A DNA stretch of 64,000 nt from Bacteroidales bacterium. GTDB taxonomy: Bacteria > Bacteroidota > Bacteroidia > Bacteroidales > Muribaculaceae. This document shows positions 27,042 to 35,444 of the stretch, one piece after another. The DNA lies in NCBI GenBank assembly GCA_014800535.1, contig JAAVFW010000011.1, positions 43,808-107,807 on the forward strand, given 5' to 3'. Below the pieces are notes generated by a model that was not told the DNA's origin, did no database searches, and worked only from the letters and a program-made list of their open reading frames with translations. Position numbers and translations under genes: made by a program. The stretch's first letter is position 1, and every line of letters begins with the position of its first letter.

Positions 27042-27965
27042 ATGACAGGAACGATGAGATCCGGAAAAATCGTATTTCGGAAGAGATTAACTTCCGGAGT
27101 GGTTCTTTTGTTAATGTTTGCGTCGCATGCGGGGTTTTCTTCCTGTTCGCGAGATGAGGATCGGACAGTTGGAATAGATGAAGATATTCTTGTATCGGTC
27201 GGAGATTCAAGTCTGACGAAACAAGATGTTCTTGTAAGGATTCCCGGTGGTCTGGAATCGCAAGACAGTGCGGCATTGTTTCATTCGATTGTGAGCAACT
27301 GGGTGGAGAGCATGCTCCTTGAAGAGATAGCCCTGAAGAATCTGGATGATGCGGAAATTATTGACAAGTTGGTTGAGGATTATCGCAGAAAGCTGATAGT
27401 TTCATCATATATCCGTCAGCTGTCTCAAAGAGAAGGGGAGAAGGCGGTTTCATCATCAAGGATAAGAAAATATTATCTTACACATTCTGATGAGATGAAG
27501 ACAACGGAACCACTTGTCAAGGGGATATATCTGAAAGTGACAGAGGGGAGTTCAAACCTCAATGAGATAAGGCGCAGAATGAAAGGAGCAACCGCTGAAG
27601 ATATTGACTATCTTGAGAAATATTTTCTGGGAGATGCCGTTCAATATGATAATCTTAACAACCGTTGGGTAGAATTCCGGGAAATAGCGGAACGTATTCC
27701 ATACAGAATGGACAATAGAGACAATTTTGTCAAGACAACAAAAGATTTTGAGACAAGCCACAATGGATTTGTCTATTTGTTGCATATATCCGATTATCTT
27801 CCCGCCGGTTCGGAAATGCCATACGAATATGCTGCGGAGCAGATAGCCCCGATTCTGGAGGATGAAACTGTTGCTGAGCGCAAGAATAAGATTATCAAGA
27901 CGCTTTACGACAGAGCTGTCAATGAGGGTGTGCTCCGTGCGCCCGGATATGATCTTTTTAATTAA
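27042..27965 (+). CDS. SurA-like lipoprotein lacking a recognisable isomerase domain
   Basis: The start is placed at 27042 (MTGTMRSGKIVF), with 27054 as an alternative, because the predicted transcript begins near 27013. The product of about 307 residues has a lipobox (GFSSC) followed by SRDED. The mature protein resembles the SurA/PrsA N-terminal chaperone module: an early strand (ILVSVGDSSLTKQDVLVRI) and helices (SIVSNWVESMLLEEIA, VEDYRRKLIVSSYIRQL). The glycine-rich parvulin core is not visible. It lies between two true parvulin proteins and likely works with them in folding exported proteins; that role is inferred from position. Confidence 0.7.
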   Translation: MTGTMRSGKIVFRKRLTSGVVLLLMFASHAGFSSCSRDEDRTVGIDEDILVSVGDSSLTKQDVLVRIPGGLESQDSAALFHSIVSNWVESMLLEEIALKNLDDAEIIDKLVEDYRRKLIVSSYIRQLSQREGEKAVSSSRIRKYYLTHSDEMKTTEPLVKGIYLKVTEGSSNLNEIRRRMKGATAEDIDYLEKYFLGDAVQYDNLNNRWVEFREIAERIPYRMDNRDNFVKTTKDFETSHNGFVYLLHISDYLPAGSEMPYEYAAEQIAPILEDETVAERKNKIIKTLYDRAVNEGVLRAPGYDLFN

Positions 27966-28020
27966 AGATTAATTGAAGTTGATTTAAATAAATGTTAATC
28001 TCGATAACAACGATATAAAA

Positions 28021-29379
28021 GTGAATATAAAACAAATTTTATCAGTATCAGCAATTTGTGCAGTTGCACTTGCCTCAATTGCAGGGCCGAAAAAGAATGT
28101 AATCGACGAGGTTGCATGGGTCATCGGTGATGAAGCAATTTTCCGTTCGGATGTTGAAGATATGTATTCCTCAATGCGTTCGGAGGGTGTTTCACTTCCC
28201 GGCGATCCGTATTGTACGCTTCCTGAGCGGATGGCAGTTGAAAAACTTTATCTTCATCAGGCAAAGATAGACACCATCGAGGCTCCTGAAAGTCAGGTTT
28301 CATCGGCAGTCGAACGTCGAATTGATTTCTTTGTCCAGAATCTTGGAAGCCGTGAGAAGGTTGAAGAATACTTCCGCAAATCGATGCCGGCTCTCAAGGA
28401 ACAGCTGACTGAGGTTATGCGCAATAATTATATCGTTGACCAGGTGCAGACATCACTGACCAAGAATGTAAAGGCAACCCCCAATGAAGTGCGAAAATAT
28501 TTCGATGCGCTTCCGGAAGACAGTATCCCTTACATCCCCTTGCAGGTTGAGACTCAAATTGTGCGTATCAATCCTGTCATCCCCCGTCAGGAAATTGAAG
28601 ATATAAAAGCGCGCCTTAGAGATTATGCCGATAGGGTTAACAAAGGAGAGTCAGAATTTTCAACTCTTGCCATCATGTATAGTGATGACGACGGTTCGTC
28701 AGTGCAGGGTGGAGAACTCGGTTTTCATGGCAAGGCCGATTTTGTGCCTGAGTTTTCGGCAGTAGCATTCAACCTGAGCGACCCTAAGAAGGTGTCGAGA
28801 ATTGTGGAGACCGAATATGGTTATCATATCATTCAGCTCATAGAGAAGAGGGGAGACCAAGCAAACTTCCGTCACATTCTGTTACGTCCGAAGGTGAGCA
28901 GCACAGAATTGAAAAATTCAGTGAGTCGACTCGACTCTATCCGTAAGGAAATCGTTGCAGGCGCCATCACTTTCGATGAGGCTGCCCGCTTTATCTCACA
29001 GGATAAGGACTCTCGAAATAACCGCGGAATCATGATGAACAACCAGACCGGCAGCTCTCGGTTCGAGATGCAGGAATTGCCTGTCGAGATTGCGCGTCAG
29101 GTGGAGAAGATGGAGCCGGGAGATGTTTCGGAGGCGTTTATTATGATGGATCCGAAACGTAACACAGAGGTTGCCGCTATCGTGCGTCTGACTTCCAGAA
29201 TTCCGGGTCATCGCGCTAATCTGAGCGATGATTACAACATGATCAAGGAAATGTATCTGGCACACCGAAAGCAGGAAATTTTGAAGGATTGGGTTGAAAA
29301 GAAGATTAAGGAAACATACGTCCACATTGAAGACGGCTGGGATAAGTGTGACTTTGAATATGAAGGTTGGATAAAATAG
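28021..29379 (+). CDS. SurA-like periplasmic peptidylprolyl isomerase
   Basis: The gene starts with GTG, giving MNIKQILSVSAICAVALASIA as the signal peptide, and encodes 452 residues. A SurA-type N-domain is followed by a parvulin domain at about 180-285 (VETQIVRINPVI, GGELGFHGKADFVPEFS, EYGYHIIQLIE). A second, more divergent domain comes after it (ANFRHILLRP). The protein should assist insertion of outer-membrane proteins. It follows the lipoprotein gene by 55 nt and precedes the OstA-like gene by 34 nt, so it is probably part of an envelope-assembly operon. Confidence 0.9.
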   Translation: MNIKQILSVSAICAVALASIAGPKKNVIDEVAWVIGDEAIFRSDVEDMYSSMRSEGVSLPGDPYCTLPERMAVEKLYLHQAKIDTIEAPESQVSSAVERRIDFFVQNLGSREKVEEYFRKSMPALKEQLTEVMRNNYIVDQVQTSLTKNVKATPNEVRKYFDALPEDSIPYIPLQVETQIVRINPVIPRQEIEDIKARLRDYADRVNKGESEFSTLAIMYSDDDGSSVQGGELGFHGKADFVPEFSAVAFNLSDPKKVSRIVETEYGYHIIQLIEKRGDQANFRHILLRPKVSSTELKNSVSRLDSIRKEIVAGAITFDEAARFISQDKDSRNNRGIMMNNQTGSSRFEMQELPVEIARQVEKMEPGDVSEAFIMMDPKRNTEVAAIVRLTSRIPGHRANLSDDYNMIKEMYLAHRKQEILKDWVEKKIKETYVHIEDGWDKCDFEYEGWIK

Positions 29380-29413
29380 AAAAACCGAATACAGATTGTA
29401 ATATCACACGACT

Positions 29414-31192
29414 ATGAGGAGAAATCCTGCTGTCATCATGCTCACAATCCTGTTCCTGCTTGCAGGAATAGGATTTGTGCGTCAGGTGCGGGCTGCATCG
29501 GGCGCAATGTCTGTCGTGCCTAAAGAAATATACACCCGTCCCAAACCGCGCAAGCCAATCAAACCGACCATTCCCAAAGAAAACCGTTATCGCACTGACA
29601 GGGTCTTTCTTGAGCATGCCGATTCCCTCATACGGCGGTCGGTGTTTTTCGACAGTATTGCCCCACAGATTGTTGTGGGAAATGTGAAGTTCCGTCAGGG
29701 CAATATGTGGATGTTTTGCGACTCCGCCTATTACTTTGCCGGCAACAATTCAATGGATGCGTTTGGAAATGTACGGATGGAGGAGGGCGACACTCTTTTT
29801 GTGTATGCCGACAAGATGTTTTATAACGGCGACTTCCGGGAAGCCGTGCTGGAACATGGTCCGACCCGTAATAAAGTGATGCTGAAAGACCCGCAGGGCA
29901 CATTGATTACAGACACTCTTCATTATGATGTCGGGCAGGGAGCGGGACGATATTACTGCGGAGGTGAACTGAACGATGGTGTCAATACCCTCACTTCTGT
30001 CTATGGTGAATATCTGACGCGTTCGCATGATGCTTTTTTTTGTGATGGAGTTGAACTTGTCAATGAAAAAGATGGTTTCAGACTGCTCACCGACACTCTG
30101 TTTTACAACACAAACACTCACATTGCGAGAATTGTAAGTCCCACGCGCATATTCGGGCGTAATGACACTGTCTACACCTCATCCGGATGGTATAACACGC
30201 TCAATGATTCTCTTGAGCTTACTTCACGTTCAACCATCATTCATAATGATTCGACAGGAAGAGTGACAACGCTCGTCGGCGATTCGATAATATATGACCA
30301 TAAAAGCCGGACAAGCCGGGCCTATTCATTTGCCGCTCCCGACAAAATTTCGCGGCCGGTCGTGCTGACCGACACTGCACGCAAGGCTGTGCTTTATGGA
30401 GGAATGTGTTATTATAATGATTCGACACGCACGGCGTATGCAGCTGATTATCCTCTGCTGATTGAATATTCACGACCCGATTCGCTATTTTTGCGCGCTG
30501 ACACTGTCTGGAGTTTTGTGAGAAATGACATCAAGGCTCCGACAGATTCCACTCCGGGTTATAACAAGGAGTATCATCTTGCCAGAGCTGAAGGGAAGAG
30601 TCGTTTCTTTAATGTTGATGTGCAGGGTGTTGCCGACACTATTATTTTTTCGGAATTGGATTCGTTGTTGCATCTCGTCAGGAAACCTGTTGTGTGGAGC
30701 GACAACCGGCAGATAACCGGAGGCAGAATAATTGTTCACCTCAACGACTCGACAGCCGATTGGGCTGATTTGCCTGAGGAGGGGCTGATGGTGGAACACG
30801 TCGAAGATGACTTTTACAATCAGCTGACAGGAAAAAAGATACATGCTGTTTTTGAAGACGGTTCTTTGTCCAATCTGAGAGTGGAGGGAAATGTCATGAC
30901 TATTTTCCTTCCGATGGAAGATGACTCCACTTACAACCGGCTTGTCTATGCCGAGGCGCCCAATCTCGATGTGGAGATGGACAAGAAGGAGATGAAGAAA
31001 CTAAAGATGTGGGAGGAAGTCAGCGGAGATGTCACACCTTTGTTTCTTGTGAAGAATGATAAGAAATTTTTGAGAAATTTTGTCTGGCTTGAGGCAATTC
31101 GTCCCCGAAGAGAATGGTATGGTGACAGATTCCGGTGGGAGGATGAACTTGGTGAAGTGCCTGATGAACTAATAAATTATTTTGGTCAATAA
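29414..31192 (+). CDS. OstA-like outer-membrane assembly protein
   Basis: This 592-residue protein has an N-terminal signal peptide/anchor (IMLTILFLLAGIGFVRQVRA). Repeated OstA/LptA-type strands follow, for example VVGNVKFRQGNMWMFCDSAYYF, MDAFGNVRMEEGDTLFVYADK and ADTIIFSELDSLLHLV. The pattern (a repeated DTLFY- or ADT-like turn in each repeat) is the OstA_2 type of Bacteroidota, which is related to the lipopolysaccharide bridge protein LptA. It likely acts in the periplasm in lipopolysaccharide transport. Its place between SurA-like genes and mutL supports an envelope role. Confidence 0.85.
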   Translation: MRRNPAVIMLTILFLLAGIGFVRQVRAASGAMSVVPKEIYTRPKPRKPIKPTIPKENRYRTDRVFLEHADSLIRRSVFFDSIAPQIVVGNVKFRQGNMWMFCDSAYYFAGNNSMDAFGNVRMEEGDTLFVYADKMFYNGDFREAVLEHGPTRNKVMLKDPQGTLITDTLHYDVGQGAGRYYCGGELNDGVNTLTSVYGEYLTRSHDAFFCDGVELVNEKDGFRLLTDTLFYNTNTHIARIVSPTRIFGRNDTVYTSSGWYNTLNDSLELTSRSTIIHNDSTGRVTTLVGDSIIYDHKSRTSRAYSFAAPDKISRPVVLTDTARKAVLYGGMCYYNDSTRTAYAADYPLLIEYSRPDSLFLRADTVWSFVRNDIKAPTDSTPGYNKEYHLARAEGKSRFFNVDVQGVADTIIFSELDSLLHLVRKPVVWSDNRQITGGRIIVHLNDSTADWADLPEEGLMVEHVEDDFYNQLTGKKIHAVFEDGSLSNLRVEGNVMTIFLPMEDDSTYNRLVYAEAPNLDVEMDKKEMKKLKMWEEVSGDVTPLFLVKNDKKFLRNFVWLEAIRPRREWYGDRFRWEDELGEVPDELINYFGQ

Positions 31193-31201
31193 CAGAAGCT
31201 G

Positions 31202-33130
31202 ATGAGTGATATCATAAGACTCTTGCCCGACTCGGTGGCAAACCAGATTGCTGCGGGCGAGGTGATTCAACGACCCTCGGCTGTCGTAAAGGAGCTTGTT
31301 GAAAATGCTGTTGATGCCGGAGCCGGACATATTCAGATTTTTATTCAGGATGCCGGACGGACATTGATTCAGGTGATTGACGATGGTAAAGGGATGTCGC
31401 CGACGGATGCAAGAATGGCATTTGAGCGTCATGCCACATCCAAGATCCGTAAGGCCGACGATCTTTTCGCACTTAACACAATGGGATTCAGAGGGGAAGC
31501 ACTCCCCTCAATATGCGCCATATCTCAGGTGGAACTTAAAACGCAGGCTAAGGGCGACACGATTGGTACGGAGTTGACAATCAGTGCTTCAAAAGTGGAA
31601 TCACAGACTGCATGGGTCAATTCAACCTCCGGCAGTTCATTCTCTGTCAGGAATTTATTTTTCAATGCTCCCGCCCGCCGGAAGTTTATGAAGTCTGACA
31701 ATGTCGAGAGGTCAAACATCATGAAGGAATTTGAGCGGCTGGCTCTTGTTAATAATAACTTACGGCTTAGTCTGACGATGGACGGGAAGGTTATCGACCT
31801 GATGCCCGGTTCTTTTAAACAGCGCATTTCCGATCTTTGGAAAAATGACCGTAAGCTGCACCTGATGCCGGTTGATGTCGACACTTCTCTTGTGAAGATA
31901 ACCGGTTTTGTCGGTCGTCCTGAAAGTGCGCGTAAGTATAGTCCGCTTCAATTTCTGTTTGTCAACGGACGTAACTTCCGTCACCCATATTTTCACAAGG
32001 CTGTGATGTCATGTTTCGAGAAGTTGATAGCTCCCGGCACACATCCAAGCTATTTCCTTAAGTTTGAGGTTGACCCGGCGTCGGTCGATGTGAATATCTC
32101 ACCGACAAAGAATGAGATAAAATTTGAATATGAGCAGCAGATATGGCCAATCCTTGTGGCAACCATACGGTCTGCTCTCGGAAAATATGCCGCCGTTCCA
32201 TCTATAGATTTCAGTTCTGATCTTGTGCCGGCAGCCACACTTCAGGAGGGTGAGGTTCCGAAGGCTCCCACAATAGATATGCCGGAAGGTTATAATCCGT
32301 TTGAAGGTGTCACTGATTCATTTGGAGGTGTTGCGGGCGGTGGTGGTGAGACTCCGGAGAGAACTGTCAGACGTCACTCTTCAATGTCAAATTATCATTC
32401 CCGCCGGGTTTCGTCAAACTGGGAGAAGCTCTATTCCGGATTTATGAACGGAACGGAAAATGACGGAGGAGACGGAAGTATTCCCAATACATCTCCCGAA
32501 CAGCAGCCGCTTCCCGGATTAGAGGAGAACATGGGCGATTGTGGAATCGGACCTCTTTGTCTGCAATATGCTCTGAAATATATCATCACACCGACCAGAG
32601 AGGGTTTGCTGCTGATCGACCAGCACCGTGCCCATGTGAGAATATTGTATGAGCGCTTCCTGAAGGAAGTCGGAAAAATGGAGAAACTGACTCAACATCT
32701 GATGTTTCCTGAGGTGCTGGTTCTCGACGGAGTGCAGCAGGCAGCCCTTGCCATTGTTGAAGATGAATTGGCAAAGTTCGGATTCTTGATAGAATATGAC
32801 GAAGAAAACAAATGGCGTATCACCGGAGTTCCTGTAATGCTTCGAAAGGAAACGTATAGCGACATAGTGCTAAGTATCCTCGAATCTGTCAGCGAGACTT
32901 CGGAAAACTATGGAAAAGATTTGAAAGTCAGTCCGGAAGCATTGATGGAAAAAGTTGCTTTGTCAATGGCGCGAAGTGCTGCTATGGTGAGAGGATGTAA
33001 GCTCAGCGCAGCCGAGATGGAGCAGCTGACCGGTGAATTATTCTCACTGCCGGACTCTTCGGTCACTCCCGACGGAAAGAGAATTTATGCTGTGATGTCA
33101 GAGGAACATATCAGTGCGCTGATACATTGA
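31202..33130 (+). CDS. mutL: DNA mismatch repair protein MutL
   Basis: This 642-residue protein has the N-terminal GHKL ATPase motifs ENAVDAGA, DDGKGM and GFRGEAL, and the transducer block FVNGRNFRHPYF. A linker rich in Gly/Pro/Ser spans about residues 340-450. The C-terminal dimerisation domain carries DQHRAHVRILYE starting at D473, where endonuclease-type MutL has DQHA(X)2E(X)4E; the first Glu is Val here. The usual CPHGRP motif is replaced by TPDGKRI. It follows the OstA-like gene by 9 nt and precedes the second recQ by 17 nt. Confidence 0.95.
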   Translation: MSDIIRLLPDSVANQIAAGEVIQRPSAVVKELVENAVDAGAGHIQIFIQDAGRTLIQVIDDGKGMSPTDARMAFERHATSKIRKADDLFALNTMGFRGEALPSICAISQVELKTQAKGDTIGTELTISASKVESQTAWVNSTSGSSFSVRNLFFNAPARRKFMKSDNVERSNIMKEFERLALVNNNLRLSLTMDGKVIDLMPGSFKQRISDLWKNDRKLHLMPVDVDTSLVKITGFVGRPESARKYSPLQFLFVNGRNFRHPYFHKAVMSCFEKLIAPGTHPSYFLKFEVDPASVDVNISPTKNEIKFEYEQQIWPILVATIRSALGKYAAVPSIDFSSDLVPAATLQEGEVPKAPTIDMPEGYNPFEGVTDSFGGVAGGGGETPERTVRRHSSMSNYHSRRVSSNWEKLYSGFMNGTENDGGDGSIPNTSPEQQPLPGLEENMGDCGIGPLCLQYALKYIITPTREGLLLIDQHRAHVRILYERFLKEVGKMEKLTQHLMFPEVLVLDGVQQAALAIVEDELAKFGFLIEYDEENKWRITGVPVMLRKETYSDIVLSILESVSETSENYGKDLKVSPEALMEKVALSMARSAAMVRGCKLSAAEMEQLTGELFSLPDSSVTPDGKRIYAVMSEEHISALIH

Positions 33131-33147
33131 AAAGGGAATTTTCAATA

Positions 33148-35367
33148 ATGAGTGAAACTTTAAGAGATAGAGCCCTTCAGACGCTCCGTCAGCGTTTTGG
33201 TTACAACGATTTTAGAGAAGGACAGTGGGAGGTTATTGAAAATATCCTGTCACATAGAGATACCATGGTGCTGTTGCCCACGGGTGGCGGAAAGTCTCTC
33301 TGCTATCAGATTCCGGCTCTTATCTCCGAGGGGTGCTGCATTGTGGTCTCACCTTTGATTTCGTTGATGGACGACCAGGTGACGGCCTTGAAGGCAAATG
33401 GGATAGAGGCGGCTGCCGTCAACTCCATGAACGCGGAAGGTGAGAATAGGTTGGCTTTTGAGGATGCTATTGCAGGAAGGATAAAACTTCTTTACATCTC
33501 GCCTGAACGTCTCTTGTCAGATCTTGACGGAATAATGATGAATCTGCCGGTCTCCTTTATCGCAGTCGATGAGGCTCATTGCATTTCTCAGTGGGGACAT
33601 GATTTTCGTCCTGACTATAAGATTCTTGGAGAGATTAAACGTAAATGGCCGGCTATACCGGTTATCGCGTTGACCGCCACTGCCGACAGGCTGACTCGCG
33701 ATGATATTGTTTCATCCTTAAACCTGCATGATCCATACGTCTATATCGGTTCGTTCGATCGCCCTAATCTTTCGCTGACAGTGATTTCGGGTGCTACCCG
33801 TTCGGAACGTCTGCATACGATCGGGAGGATGATTCGAAAATATCCGATGGATTGCGGAATTGTCTATTGCCTGAGCCGAAACAAAACGGAAGCTATGTGG
33901 AAGGCTTTGACGGAGGCAGGTTTCAGGGCGGGATGTTATCACGCCGGGATGACAGCCGACGAAAGAGATGCCGTGCAGAGAGAATTTGTAAATGGCGAAT
34001 TGCAGGTTATGTGCGCCACGGTAGCTTTCGGAATGGGTATTGATAAGAGTAATATCCGCTGGGTGGTTCATAATAACCTTCCCGGAAATATTGAAAGCTA
34101 TTACCAGGAAATAGGTAGAGCCGGTCGCGATGGAATGGCTGCTGAAACCATACTTTTTTATTCTTATTCCGACGTTATACTCCGACGCACCTTTGTGGAA
34201 GAGTCTGCACTTAAAGACGTAAACCAAAGTAAGCTTGACTTCATGCAGCATTATGCGGAAGCATCGGTTTGCCGACGCCGGATTCTTCTTAGTTATTTCA
34301 GCGAAGAGACTGAGAAGGATTGTGGCAACTGCGATAATTGCCTTAATCCCCCTCCACGGTTTGATGGCACCCGTGTTTCTCAGATGGCCCTCAGTTGTAT
34401 TGTTAGAGTAAAGTCGTCAGAGGGAATGTATGTCATTACCGACCTGCTTCGGGGAGTTGCCAAACGGGATTATGTCGAAAAGGGGTATGACCGATTATCG
34501 ACTTTTGGTATTGGTAAAGATTTAAGTGCAGCTGCATGGCAGAGTTATATCTTGCAGATGATTCAATTGGGATTGGTGGAGGTGGCCTACGAGGAGAACT
34601 TTCATCTCCGACCGACACAAGCCGGATGGCGTGTGCTGCGAGGGGAAAGACAGGTCGAACTTGCAAGGTTTATTCCTCGTGTCTACACCGATCAACGCCG
34701 GAATCAAAACCACTATCGACGTCCAGAGCCGCCCAGGGTTATGACTCTCGAAGAAAGAATTGATGTTCAACTCCGCGAACTGCGTAAAAAATTGGCTGCC
34801 AAAATCGGAATTGCCGATTATATGGTTTTCTCCGATGCCACAATTGCCGATATTGTTGACAAGAAGCCAAAGACACTTCGTCAGTTCCTCGCCATTGAGG
34901 GTATCAGTCTCTCAAAATTTGCGGCCTACTATAAACCTGTGTTGAGCGAGGTAAGAAGTATCTTGGGAGAGGGTCGTACCCTTCCGAAAGGGATCAGTAA
35001 TGGAGTGACCTATATACTTTTTCAGCGAGGTGTCAATCTGAAGAAAATATCGGAAATGCGAGGATACACATTAGCGACGGTCTTAAATCATCTCGTCGAA
35101 ATGGCTAACAATGGTTATGAGGTCGACACTTCTGCAATGCTTCCTGCCGATGTTTTGAAGCGGATAGAAGAGTTATATATACCTGTTGAGAAGGCTCGCA
35201 AGGATATGTCGTCGGTTTCATCAGATAATGATATTTTTATTGCCGCTTATCAAAAGGCAAAGTCAGAATTCGAGAGTGAGCTGGAAAATGAGAACCTGAC
35301 TCTTGATGACTTTAATATCGCAATGGCAGTCAGAAGAATCCTTAACTCGTCAGACAACGCCACATAG
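33148..35367 (+). CDS. recQ: RecQ family ATP-dependent DNA helicase (copy 2)
   Basis: The start is the ATG at 33148 (MSETLRDRALQTLRQRFGY), giving 739 residues; an in-frame TTG overlapping the mutL stop is less likely. Helicase motifs are LLPTGGGKSLCYQIPA, DEAHCISQWGHDFRPDYK, LTATAD and QEIGRAGRDGM. The zinc site is in VCRRRILLSYF and CGNCDNC, then RQC and HRDC domains (IADYMVFSDATIADIV). A C-terminal helix-turn-helix domain follows (ISEMRGYTLATVLNHLVEM). It is adjacent to mutL, which suits a joint repair operon. It is a paralogue, not a copy, of the recQ at 22.6 kb. Confidence 0.95.
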   Translation: MSETLRDRALQTLRQRFGYNDFREGQWEVIENILSHRDTMVLLPTGGGKSLCYQIPALISEGCCIVVSPLISLMDDQVTALKANGIEAAAVNSMNAEGENRLAFEDAIAGRIKLLYISPERLLSDLDGIMMNLPVSFIAVDEAHCISQWGHDFRPDYKILGEIKRKWPAIPVIALTATADRLTRDDIVSSLNLHDPYVYIGSFDRPNLSLTVISGATRSERLHTIGRMIRKYPMDCGIVYCLSRNKTEAMWKALTEAGFRAGCYHAGMTADERDAVQREFVNGELQVMCATVAFGMGIDKSNIRWVVHNNLPGNIESYYQEIGRAGRDGMAAETILFYSYSDVILRRTFVEESALKDVNQSKLDFMQHYAEASVCRRRILLSYFSEETEKDCGNCDNCLNPPPRFDGTRVSQMALSCIVRVKSSEGMYVITDLLRGVAKRDYVEKGYDRLSTFGIGKDLSAAAWQSYILQMIQLGLVEVAYEENFHLRPTQAGWRVLRGERQVELARFIPRVYTDQRRNQNHYRRPEPPRVMTLEERIDVQLRELRKKLAAKIGIADYMVFSDATIADIVDKKPKTLRQFLAIEGISLSKFAAYYKPVLSEVRSILGEGRTLPKGISNGVTYILFQRGVNLKKISEMRGYTLATVLNHLVEMANNGYEVDTSAMLPADVLKRIEELYIPVEKARKDMSSVSSDNDIFIAAYQKAKSEFESELENENLTLDDFNIAMAVRRILNSSDNAT

Positions 35368-35390
35368 AAAATCAGCTAAAGCCACATATA

Positions 35391-35430
35391 AAAAGAGTCG
35401 GACATCACTGCGTTGTCCGACTCTTTTTTT
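35391..35430. terminator. bidirectional terminator between recQ and malQ
   Basis: AAAAGAGTCGGACA (35391-35404) and its complement (35414-35427) form a 14-bp stem, with T on the right and A on the left, between convergent genes. Confidence 0.88.
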
Positions 35431-35444
35431 AAAAGGTGTTCTTA

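Noticed and set aside
22647-35367. Idea that the two recQ genes plus mutL form a phage-defence island
   Set aside because: Each protein is a standard repair enzyme with housekeeping neighbours; no nuclease, methylase or toxin partner is present.
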